Assembly (NCBI GenBank): GCA_030052355.1
Contig: JASIGS010000729.1
Location: forward strand, 1 to 13,725
Direction of reading: 5' to 3'
DNA length: 13,725 nucleotides
DNA from: Streptosporangiaceae bacterium
GTDB taxonomy: Bacteria > Actinomycetota > Actinomycetes > Streptosporangiales > Streptosporangiaceae
In this document: piece after piece, positions 8,481 through 13,725 of the stretch
How the letters are laid out: each line of letters begins with the position of its first letter
Position numbering within the stretch: position 1 is the stretch's first letter
Translations under genes and position numbers: made by a program
Notes under the pieces: model-generated
The model's input: only the letters and a program-made list of their open reading frames with translations
Database searches by the model: none
Told to the model about the DNA's origin: nothing

Positions 8481-9647
8481 TCAGGCGCCGGCGAACGCGT
8501 GGTCCAGGTCCGCGGTTGACAGCACGCCGTAGACCTGGCCGGACGGCTCGATGAGCAGGTACTCCGAGGCGGGCGCCCGCCGGACTGCCTCGATCAGGTC
8601 CATGCCCGACAGGTCGGCAGACAAGATCATGTCCGGGTCCAGCGTCCTGGCCAGTGATCCCGCGTCGATCCATGGCCTGCGCTGCGCTGGCGTGGCGACC
8701 ACAGCGCCCTCGTTCACTATGGCGATCGGCTTGGAGTTGTGATCGACCACCACGAGCGCGCGTGCCTGCGCGAGGTCCGCACGCCTGATCGCCTCGGCGA
8801 GCGGCAGGCTTGCCGGTATCGGGATGGCGCGCCGTGCCAGCGACCGAGCCTGCAAGGCGGGCAGGCGCTCGCGCAGCCTCGCGGAGCGGAGCACCTGACC
8901 TGCGCTCATCCACATGAACACGGCCACGATCACCAGCCAGAGCCCGTAGCCCTCCAGGCCGAAGACCCCGGACGGCGAGACCAGGGTCACCCCGACGAGC
9001 AGGACCGCGAGCACCCGGCCGGACCAGGCTGCGAGCACGGTCGAGTAGCCGGCCTTGCCCGTCAGCTTCCACAGGCCTGCTCGCAGCACCCGGCCACCGT
9101 CCAGCGGCAGGCCCGGCAGCATGTTGAAGATGCCGACGATGAGGTTGGCGAGCACGAGGCGGTCGAGTACCACCCGCGGGATGCCCCCGATGGGGAGCAG
9201 CAGCACGACAGCCAGACCGATCCCGGCGAGTGCGAGCGACATGGCAGGGCCAGCCGCCGAGACGAGGAACTCCTGGCCCGGCGTCGGCGGCTCCTGCTCG
9301 ATCTCGGAGAAGCCGCCGAGCGGATACAAGTGGATGCGCCTAACCGGCAGCCGGAATCCCCTCGCCACGAGGCTGTGGCTCAGCTCGTGCACGAGCACCG
9401 ACAGGTAGAGCAGCACCACGAAGGCGGCGGCGACCACATAGCGCGCGGTCGTGCCGTGCACGTTGCCCGCCCACGTGCTGGAGTTCGAGTACAGCACCAC
9501 GAGCACCGCTGCGACGATGAACCAGTACGGCGAGATGTAGACCGGGATGCCGAACGGCCGCCCGATCACTATGCCGAGACGCGGGTCGTGCCGCATGCCC
9601 CGGGACGGCCCGGCTGCCGGCTTGCCGCCCGGCCCAGTGTTTGCCAC
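8481..9647 (-). CDS. Site-2-type M50 intramembrane metalloprotease with CBS domains
   Basis: Numbered from the GTG at 9647, the protein is 388 residues. It is a membrane zinc protease of the SpoIVFB/Rv2625c-like group. The zinc site is VHELSH (H87, E88, H91), with the third ligand D183 in NMLPGLPLDGGRVLR. About six hydrophobic segments lie near 40-54, 69-87, 127-152, 158-177, 206-224 and 233-249. The C-terminal third (about 265-385) looks like a CBS pair, ending YGVLSTADLDHAFAG. Such proteases cleave membrane-bound regulators such as anti-sigma factors; the substrate here is unknown. An in-frame GTG at 9695 would add 16 residues. I prefer 9647 because TAGCAT lies exactly 7 nt upstream of it, the pattern seen at neighbouring genes. 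It diverges from the nuclease gene and lies 84 bp upstream of trmI. Confidence 0.9.
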   Translation of the reverse strand: MANTGPGGKPAAGPSRGMRHDPRLGIVIGRPFGIPVYISPYWFIVAAVLVVLYSNSSTWAGNVHGTTARYVVAAAFVVLLYLSVLVHELSHSLVARGFRLPVRRIHLYPLGGFSEIEQEPPTPGQEFLVSAAGPAMSLALAGIGLAVVLLLPIGGIPRVVLDRLVLANLIVGIFNMLPGLPLDGGRVLRAGLWKLTGKAGYSTVLAAWSGRVLAVLLVGVTLVSPSGVFGLEGYGLWLVIVAVFMWMSAGQVLRSARLRERLPALQARSLARRAIPIPASLPLAEAIRRADLAQARALVVVDHNSKPIAIVNEGAVVATPAQRRPWIDAGSLARTLDPDMILSADLSGMDLIEAVRRAPASEYLLIEPSGQVYGVLSTADLDHAFAGA

Positions 9648-9654
9648 GCCACTG

Positions 9655-9660
9655 ATGCTA
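9655..9660 (-). promoter_or_regulatory. Predicted leaderless -10 box of the M50 protease
   Basis: TAGCAT lies 7 nt before the GTG at 9647, which favours that start over the GTG at 9695. No good -35 and no Shine-Dalgarno are seen. Confidence 0.4.
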
Positions 9661-9774
9661 CGCGTCGGTGCGCCCTGCGGGTCCACCCGTGACACGGGGA
9701 TCCGGACACCGCCATGTCCCCGCCGCGACGCGCCACGTCACGTGCGGGAACGGGCCATTGTCGCAGCCGTACCC

Positions 9775-9780
9775 TAGTCT
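9775..9780 (+). promoter_or_regulatory. Predicted leaderless -10 box of the RecB-like nuclease
   Basis: TAGTCT fits TANNNT and ends 6 nt before the ATG at 9787, so the transcript should begin at or immediately beside the A of the ATG. No Shine-Dalgarno fits between the box and the ATG. A clear -35 is not visible. Confidence 0.5.
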
Positions 9781-9786
9781 GCCTGC

Positions 9787-10713
9787 ATGAGCGAGGTACT
9801 CACCGGCGAGCTGGAGGTCACGCTGCGGGTACCGGACGAGCCTGCGGCCGAAGGGCCCAGCCTGTCCCCTTCCCGCGCTGCCGACTTCATGGCCTGCCCG
9901 CTGCTTTACCGGTTCCGGGTCATCGACCGGCTGCCGGAGCCGCCGAGCCCGGCGGCCGCCCGCGGCACCCTCGTCCACGCGGTGCTCGAGCGGCTGTTCG
10001 ACGAGCCGGCCGGCGGGCGAACGCCGGAGGCGGCGCGTGACCTCGTGCCGTCCCAGTGGGAGCGCCTGCTGGCCGCCGAGCCAGCCCTCGCCGGCCTGTT
10101 CGAGGACGAGGCGCAGCGCCTGCCCTGGCTGGACGAGGTGCGCGCGATGCTGGATCGCTACTTCACCCTCGAGGACCCCAACCGGCTTGAGCCCACGTAC
10201 CGCGAGAAGTCGGTCCGCGCGCTGCTGGACTCGGGGCTGACCCTGCGCGGGTACATCGACAGGCTGGACGTCGCGTCCACCGGGCAGGTCCGCATCGTGG
10301 ACTACAAGACGGGCACCGCCCCGCGCGAGGAGTTCGAGGCGAGCGCGCTGTTCCAGATGAAGTTCTACGCGGTGGCGCTCTGGCGCAGCGGCGGGGAGAT
10401 CCCGCGGATGCTGCAGCTCATATACCTCGGGAACGGCGAGGTCGTGCGCTACGTTCCTGACGAGTCCGACATGCGGGCGACCGAGCGCAAGATCAACGCC
10501 ATCTGGCAGGCGATCGACCGGGCAACGACCGCCGGGGACTGGCGCCCCCGTCCGAGCCGGCTCTGCGACTGGTGCTCACACAAGCCGATCTGCCCGGCCC
10601 ACGGCGGCACGCCGCCACCACTCCCGTCCCCGTCTGCGCCGTCGTCCGAGCCGACTCAGCAAGCAGAAACCAGCGCACCCAGCCCGGCGGCGGGCGGGCG
10701 ACAGGACCTCTGA
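9787..10713 (+). CDS. Stand-alone RecB/Cas4-like PD-(D/E)XK nuclease with Fe-S cysteines
   Basis: This 308-residue protein has the layout of AddB/Cas4/RecB-family Fe-S exonucleases. C37 (in FMACPLLYRF) plus C260, C263 and C269 (in LCDWCSHKPICPAHG) make a four-cysteine [4Fe-4S] site that staples the nuclease fold. Active-site residues are H64 (GTLVHAVLE), D158 (GYIDRLD), and D172 and K174 (IVDYKTG), followed by Q190 in QMKFYA. All are present, so an active DNA exonuclease is likely. No helicase domain is attached and no addA, recB or cas gene is nearby. The last ~35 residues are a Pro/Ser-rich tail. M. tuberculosis has a similar short protein next to trmI (Rv2119, from memory); its role is not established. 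It diverges from the M50 protease and converges on the membrane-protein gene. Confidence 0.9.
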   Translation: MSEVLTGELEVTLRVPDEPAAEGPSLSPSRAADFMACPLLYRFRVIDRLPEPPSPAAARGTLVHAVLERLFDEPAGGRTPEAARDLVPSQWERLLAAEPALAGLFEDEAQRLPWLDEVRAMLDRYFTLEDPNRLEPTYREKSVRALLDSGLTLRGYIDRLDVASTGQVRIVDYKTGTAPREEFEASALFQMKFYAVALWRSGGEIPRMLQLIYLGNGEVVRYVPDESDMRATERKINAIWQAIDRATTAGDWRPRPSRLCDWCSHKPICPAHGGTPPPLPSPSAPSSEPTQQAETSAPSPAAGGRQDL

Positions 10714-10770
10714 CCGGCAGTTCCATGAGTCGGCGCCATTCGCGCGCCCACAGCCAGAATGGCCGCTCAG

Positions 10771-10795
10771 GGCTTATTGCCGGGGAGCCTAAGCC
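10771..10795. terminator. Weak inverted repeat between convergent genes
   Basis: GGCTTA (10771-10776) and TAAGCC (10790-10795) form a 6-bp stem with a 13-base loop in the 111-bp gap where the nuclease (plus) and membrane-protein (minus) genes converge. A bidirectional terminator is expected here, but the stem is short and lacks T-runs. The same gap holds a 10-bp direct repeat GAATGGCCGC (10757-10766 and 10804-10813). Confidence 0.25.
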
Positions 10796-10824
10796 GGGCC
10801 GGGGAATGGCCGCAGGCCGAACGG

Positions 10825-11325
10825 CTACTTGATGCCGTGCTTGCGCAGGATGTCTTCCACGTCGCCCAGGTCGTCGTCGTCTGACGCCGCCGCCTTGCCA
10901 CCCTTTGCCGCCGGGACGATCGCCTTGTTCTGCGCGTCCTTGCTGTCCTGCGGCTTGTCAGCCGGCTTGCTGCGCTCGGACGCCTTCCGCTGCCTGGCAC
11001 CGCCACGCTGCAGCAGCGGGATGCCGCCGGTGACGAGGAACAGCACCACCGACAGGCAGACGAGGATGACCCCGAGCCACGTCTTCGGCGAGAAGACGAA
11101 GGCCTGCGCGAACGACACGATGGCCGACCCGATCTGGCCGATCAGGTGCGCCGAACCGGTGAGCCACGCCACCGTCGGCAGCAGCGACCAGGCGACCCCG
11201 CGCATGGCGCTGCGCGCGCCCTTCCGCCGCCAGGCGAAATAGCTGAGCACCAGCCCGATGACCGTGACCGCAATGCAGACAGGACCCGCGAAGGTGCTGG
11301 TTGCGATGCGAATCCATTCACTCAT
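10825..11325 (-). CDS. Small three-helix membrane protein of unknown function
   Basis: The 166-residue protein has hydrophobic segments at about 12-31, 45-73 and 82-104, so three membrane helices are likely. A hydrophilic tail follows (about 107-166), Lys/Arg/Gln-rich first and then an acidic cluster (SDDDDLGDVEDIL) ending RKHGIK. No enzymatic motif is visible. M. tuberculosis has a conserved membrane protein in the equivalent position (Rv2120c, from memory), so the gene is probably a conserved actinobacterial neighbour of the nuclease, but I cannot assign a role. The ATG at 11325 has the strong ribosome site AGGAGG (11331-11336) 5 nt upstream. The leader contains two direct TTAGGC words (11360-11378, minus-strand sense) with no clean promoter. 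Confidence 0.85.
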   Translation of the reverse strand: MSEWIRIATSTFAGPVCIAVTVIGLVLSYFAWRRKGARSAMRGVAWSLLPTVAWLTGSAHLIGQIGSAIVSFAQAFVFSPKTWLGVILVCLSVVLFLVTGGIPLLQRGGARQRKASERSKPADKPQDSKDAQNKAIVPAAKGGKAAASDDDDLGDVEDILRKHGIK

Positions 11326-11416
11326 GGTCGCCTCCTGTGCCGGCCCGGCTGCACGCGCGGCCTAATAGCCGTGCCTAACATTCTCGCACAGCCAGCAGTG
11401 CGCAAGGGACGTCCGC

Positions 11417-11437
11417 GGCGCCGGGCTTGCCGGCGCC
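11417..11437 (-). terminator. GC-rich hairpin terminator after the HAD gene
   Basis: GGCGCCGG, a 5-base loop, and CCGGCGCC form a perfect 8-bp all-G:C stem just 4 nt after the HAD gene stop codon. There is no U-tract, which is common for actinobacterial terminators. It would separate the HAD transcript from the membrane-protein gene downstream on the same strand. Confidence 0.5.
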
Positions 11438-11441
11438 CCTC

Positions 11442-12107
11442 CTAGAGGCCGAGCCCCGCAGCCAGCTTCGACACGGTCATCCCGGCGAGAGACGGCACCA
11501 CCAGCCGGCCGGGCCGCTCCGGGATCGCGACCACGCCCGGCACCGCGACCGTCAGGTAACCCGCGGCCTCCGCCGCCGCCACGCCGTTCGGCGAGTCCTC
11601 CACCGCGATGCAGCGGCCCGGGTCGACCCCGAGCGCGGCCGCGGCGAGCAGGTAGCCCTCGGGATCGGGCTTGGCCGCGGACACGTCCGCACCGCAGACA
11701 GTGACCGGGAACTCCGCTCGGAGGCGCGACAACGCGGCTGCCACGATCTCTGGCTCGGAGGAGGTGACCAGGGCGTGCGGGAGCCCGGCGCCGGCCACCT
11801 CGGCGAGAAGCTCGCCGGCGCCTGGCATGAACGGCAGATCCCGTGCCGCCAGCAGCTCGACCATGGCGTCGTTGAGCCAGCGGGCGACCTGCCGCGGGCC
11901 GACCCGGCGCGTTCCCCTTTCCAGCAGGTACGCGGTCGTGGCCGCCATCGAGCCACCCACGAGGGCTTGCTGGTCGGCGGCCGTCCAGCTGCCGCCGAGC
12001 CGGGCCATCACCGCTCGTTCCGCCTCAAACCACAGCGGCTCGGAGTCGATGAGCACGCCGTCCATGTCGAACATGACGGCCTGGAGCCGCTCGGCTGGTG
12101 GGGACAT
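11442..12107 (-). CDS. HAD-superfamily hydrolase (subfamily IA phosphatase or beta-phosphoglucomutase-like)
   Basis: This 221-residue soluble enzyme contains all four HAD motifs: I, VMFDMDGVLIDSEP with nucleophile D14 and acid/base D16; II, LVTSSE (T115/S116); III, AAKPDPEGY with K146; IV, IAVEDSPNG with E170/D171. The helical cap lies at about 22-95 (type C1). The family dephosphorylates small phosphomonoesters or isomerises sugar phosphates. The DSP-G motif IV and overall length fit both phosphatase and mutase groups, so the substrate is not predictable. The ATG at 12107 has no Shine-Dalgarno; TACCAT lies 8 nt upstream, suggesting a near-leaderless transcript. It diverges from the PAC2 gene across about 90 bp and is followed by a strong hairpin. 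Confidence 0.9.
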   Translation of the reverse strand: MSPPAERLQAVMFDMDGVLIDSEPLWFEAERAVMARLGGSWTAADQQALVGGSMAATTAYLLERGTRRVGPRQVARWLNDAMVELLAARDLPFMPGAGELLAEVAGAGLPHALVTSSEPEIVAAALSRLRAEFPVTVCGADVSAAKPDPEGYLLAAAALGVDPGRCIAVEDSPNGVAAAEAAGYLTVAVPGVVAIPERPGRLVVPSLAGMTVSKLAAGLGL

Positions 12108-12115
12108 GACGACCC

Positions 12116-12121
12116 ATGGTA
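12116..12121 (-). promoter_or_regulatory. Predicted near-leaderless -10 box of the HAD gene
   Basis: TACCAT fits TANNNT and lies 8 nt before the ATG at 12107, so the transcript would start 0-2 nt upstream of the codon. An ATG inside this region (12117) is out of frame. Confidence 0.35.
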
Positions 12122-12177
12122 GAGGCGGCGGCTGGTGCTTAGCCGGGCGGACTTACCCGCCTGTCGGCTCAGGCACA

Positions 12178-12183
12178 TAGTCT
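12178..12183 (+). promoter_or_regulatory. Possible -10 box of the PAC2-family gene
   Basis: TAGTCT, identical to the box before the nuclease gene, lies 14 nt before the TTG at 12198. It predicts a start near 12190. That gives a leader of about 40 nt to the alternative CTG start at 12231, with the strong ribosome site in between. Confidence 0.3.
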
Positions 12184-12197
12184 GGACCTAGCCGGCC

Positions 12198-13088
12198 TTG
12201 CCAGGTGCCGGTGGCGGACAAGGGAGGTGGCTGGCAATCGAGCTCGACGCCACAGGCAAACTCACCTCGCCTGCACTGATAGCTGCCTTCGAGGGCTGGA
12301 ACGACGCGGGGGAAGCCGCCAGCAGCGCGATCAGCCAGCTGAGCCTGGCCTGGGACGCGAAGTCGATCGGGGAGATCGATCCCGAGGACTACTACGACTT
12401 CCAGGTCACCAGGCCGGTGATGGAGGTGAGCGACGGCAAGGCTGAGGAACTCGTCTGGCCCACCTCGAGGCTCATGCTCGCCCGGCCGCCAGGGGCGAGC
12501 CGGGACTTCATCCTGCTGCACGGCATCGAGCCGAACATGCGCTGGCGTGGTTTCACCAGCGAGCTGGTCACCGCGTTCACCGACCTCGGCGTCGAGCTCG
12601 TGATCCTGCTCGGCGCCCTGCTCGCCGACTCGCCCCACACCAGGCCGCTGCAGGTGACCGCCGCCGCCTCCGGGCCGGAGCTGGCGGCTCAGCTGCACGT
12701 TGAGCCGGTCGACTACAAGGGCCCCACCGGCATCGTGGGCGTGCTGCAGCAGGCGTGCACGGCAGCCGGGCTGCCGTCGGTCTCGCTCTGGGCCGCGGTG
12801 CCGCACTACGTGGCCCAGCCGCCGAGTCCCAAGGCCACGCTTGCGCTGCTGCGCAGCGTCGAGGACATCCTGGATATCTCGCTGCCGCTCGCGGACCTTC
12901 CGGCCGAGGCACGCGCCTGGGAGCGGGGCGTGGACGAGCTCGCCGAGCAGGACAGCGACGTGGCGGAGTACGTGCGCAGCCTCGAGGAGGCCAGGGACGC
13001 GACGGAACTGCCCGAGGCCAGCGGCGACGCGATAGCCAGAGAGTTCGAGCGCTACCTGCGCCGCCGGGGTGAGCTCGGCGGGCGCTGA
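12198..13088 (+). CDS. PAC2-family protein (proteasome assembly chaperone 2-like fold)
   Basis: The protein is 296 residues from TTG, or 285 if translation begins at CTG 12231. PAC2-family landmarks are AAFEGWNDAGEAAS near the N-terminus, LLHGIEPNMRWRGF, LGALLADSPHTRP, YKGPTGIVGVLQQAC, and VPHYVAQPPSPKATLALL. The C-terminus is an alpha-helical, acidic segment ending FERYLRRRG. M. tuberculosis Rv2125 is the obvious relative. The family is named for similarity to the eukaryotic proteasome assembly chaperone PAC2, but a proteasome role for the bacterial members is unproven, even though the gene lies within 10 kb of prcA/prcB here. An in-frame TAG at 12189 limits the start: TTG 12198 is the first usual codon but has no ribosome site, whereas GGGAGG sits just before CTG 12231. 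It converges on the next gene with a 7-bp gap. Confidence 0.88.
   Translation: MPGAGGGQGRWLAIELDATGKLTSPALIAAFEGWNDAGEAASSAISQLSLAWDAKSIGEIDPEDYYDFQVTRPVMEVSDGKAEELVWPTSRLMLARPPGASRDFILLHGIEPNMRWRGFTSELVTAFTDLGVELVILLGALLADSPHTRPLQVTAAASGPELAAQLHVEPVDYKGPTGIVGVLQQACTAAGLPSVSLWAAVPHYVAQPPSPKATLALLRSVEDILDISLPLADLPAEARAWERGVDELAEQDSDVAEYVRSLEEARDATELPEASGDAIAREFERYLRRRGELGGR
12221..12227 (+). promoter_or_regulatory. Strong ribosome binding site inside the annotated PAC2 5' end
   Basis: AGGGAGG, continuing into GGAGGTG, is a near-perfect anti-Shine-Dalgarno match. It lies downstream of TTG 12198 and just before CTG 12231 (3 nt) and ATC 12237 (9 nt). Relatives as I remember them begin at the equivalent of the IEL residues here, which supports a non-standard start. 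Confidence 0.4.
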
Positions 13089-13095
13089 CACACTC

Positions 13096-13725
13096 CTAAA
13101 CGGGCGGCCACGGAACCGCCGGCCAGTCGTCCGGCGGGAACGGGTGCACCTTGTGCTCCAGCAGCAGTTCCACCCGCCTCGCGGTGGCCTTCACCTCCGC
13201 TGGCGTCAGCCACGCACTTAGCGCGGCGGCCAGCGTGCCGTCGTCGAACTGCCGCCGCAGCCGGTCCAGCGCGGCGATCGAGGCCGGGGCCAGCCGCTGA
13301 CCCCGCCACTGCCAGAGCACCGTGCGCAGCTTGTACTCGGCCGCGAAGCACACCCCGTGGTCGCAGCCGTACAGGTGGCCGCCCGCGTCCGGCAGCAGGT
13401 GGCCCATCTTGCGGTCAGCGTTATTGATCACAGCGTCGAACACCGCCATGCTCCGCAGCCGCTCGTCGTCGACGCTGCGGGCAAGCTCCACTACATCCAC
13501 CGAAGCGTCGGCGTCGATCCAGAGCTGGCACATGCCGGGCCCGAAGGGGCCCTCCCGGTACACGGTCGGCGGCACGACGTCGAAGCCGGCCGCCCGCGAC
13601 ACCGTGTAGGCGGCTACCTCGCGGCCCGCCAGGGTGCCGTCGGGGAAGTCCCACAGCGGCCGCTCGCCGGCCACCGGTTTGTACACGCACTCGCACGTGG
13701 CATCGGCGTCGCTGACCTTGCAGAA
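13096..13725 (-). CDS. SCO1664-family protein with a PI3/4-kinase/HipA-like fold, C-terminal part (5' end beyond window)
   Basis: The frame stays open to the right edge, so the N-terminus is missing. An internal GTG at 13686 could be mistaken for a start, but conserved-looking coding sequence continues upstream (FCKVSDADATCEC before VYKPVAGERPLWDFPDG). About 209 residues are visible. Numbering from the first visible residue, candidate kinase residues are K16 in VYKPV, D104 in INNADRKMGH, and D122 in YGCDHGVCF, which echo the nucleotide-binding lysine, catalytic loop and metal-binding Asp of the PI3/4-kinase and HipA fold. Relatives (SCO1664 of Streptomyces) are actinobacterial proteins of unknown role, often near mshC, a DUF3090 gene and a phosphomutase-like gene; those would be expected further right. 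It converges on the PAC2 gene with a 7-bp gap and no visible terminator. Confidence 0.85.
   Translation of the reverse strand, partial: FCKVSDADATCECVYKPVAGERPLWDFPDGTLAGREVAAYTVSRAAGFDVVPPTVYREGPFGPGMCQLWIDADASVDVVELARSVDDERLRSMAVFDAVINNADRKMGHLLPDAGGHLYGCDHGVCFAAEYKLRTVLWQWRGQRLAPASIAALDRLRRQFDDGTLAAALSAWLTPAEVKATARRVELLLEHKVHPFPPDDWPAVPWPPV

Noticed and set aside
8739..9692. A 317-codon plus-strand open frame opposite the M50 protease
   Set aside because: It is a His/Arg/Glu-rich shadow of the protease gene with no hydrophobic or domain pattern of its own.
12153..13091. A 312-codon minus-strand open frame opposite the PAC2-family gene
   Set aside because: The plus-strand protein has conserved PAC2 motifs. 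The reverse frame is a compositional shadow.

Overview
The window is GC-rich, has third-position G/C bias throughout, and carries a bacterial proteasome locus with a Pup that ends in Gly-Gly-Gln. This identifies an actinobacterium. The genes resemble the Streptomyces/Streptosporangiales type more than the mycobacterial one (for example the PrcB N-terminus, and a Dop that starts [14 protein letters not shown]). I cannot name the genus from sequence alone.

Region 1 (1-7388, all minus strand) is the Pup-proteasome system. In transcription order it reads mpa/arc (5583-7388), dop (3971-5488), pup (3541-3750), prcB (2497-3372), prcA (1682-2455), an NAD(P)-dependent aldehyde dehydrogenase (141-1601), and the first 45 codons of pafA (1-136). 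Dop deamidates the terminal Gln of Pup to Glu, PafA ligates Pup to substrate lysines, Mpa/ARC unfolds pupylated proteins, and the PrcA/PrcB 20S core degrades them. The unusual member is the aldehyde dehydrogenase, which sits between prcA and pafA with only 4 bp separating its stop codon from the pafA ATG.

Region 2 (7500-13725) is mixed-strand accessory housekeeping. It holds trmI, the tRNA m1A58 methyltransferase (minus); a site-2-type M50 membrane protease with CBS domains (minus); a stand-alone RecB/Cas4-like Fe-S nuclease (plus); a small three-helix membrane protein (minus); a HAD phosphatase/mutase-like enzyme (minus); a PAC2-family protein (plus); and a truncated kinase-fold SCO1664-family protein (minus, running off the right edge). 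As I remember it, the M. tuberculosis Rv2109c-Rv2125 region has a broadly similar order (proteasome genes, trmI, RecB-like, membrane protein, PAC2).

Regulation: several genes at the head of a transcription unit (dop, trmI, the M50 protease, the nuclease, and the HAD gene) have a TANNNT -10 box 6-8 nt before the start codon and no Shine-Dalgarno. This predicts leaderless or near-leaderless mRNAs. Genes inside the proteasome run (pup, prcB, prcA, aldehyde dehydrogenase) have clear Shine-Dalgarno sequences. Inverted repeats mark the mpa, dop and dop-pup gaps. I saw no tRNA, rRNA, CRISPR array, insertion sequence or phage gene, and no gene-free stretch longer than about 220 bases. I found no clearly new defence or mobile system. 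The best leads are the aldehyde dehydrogenase inside the proteasome operon and the promoter and leader architecture.
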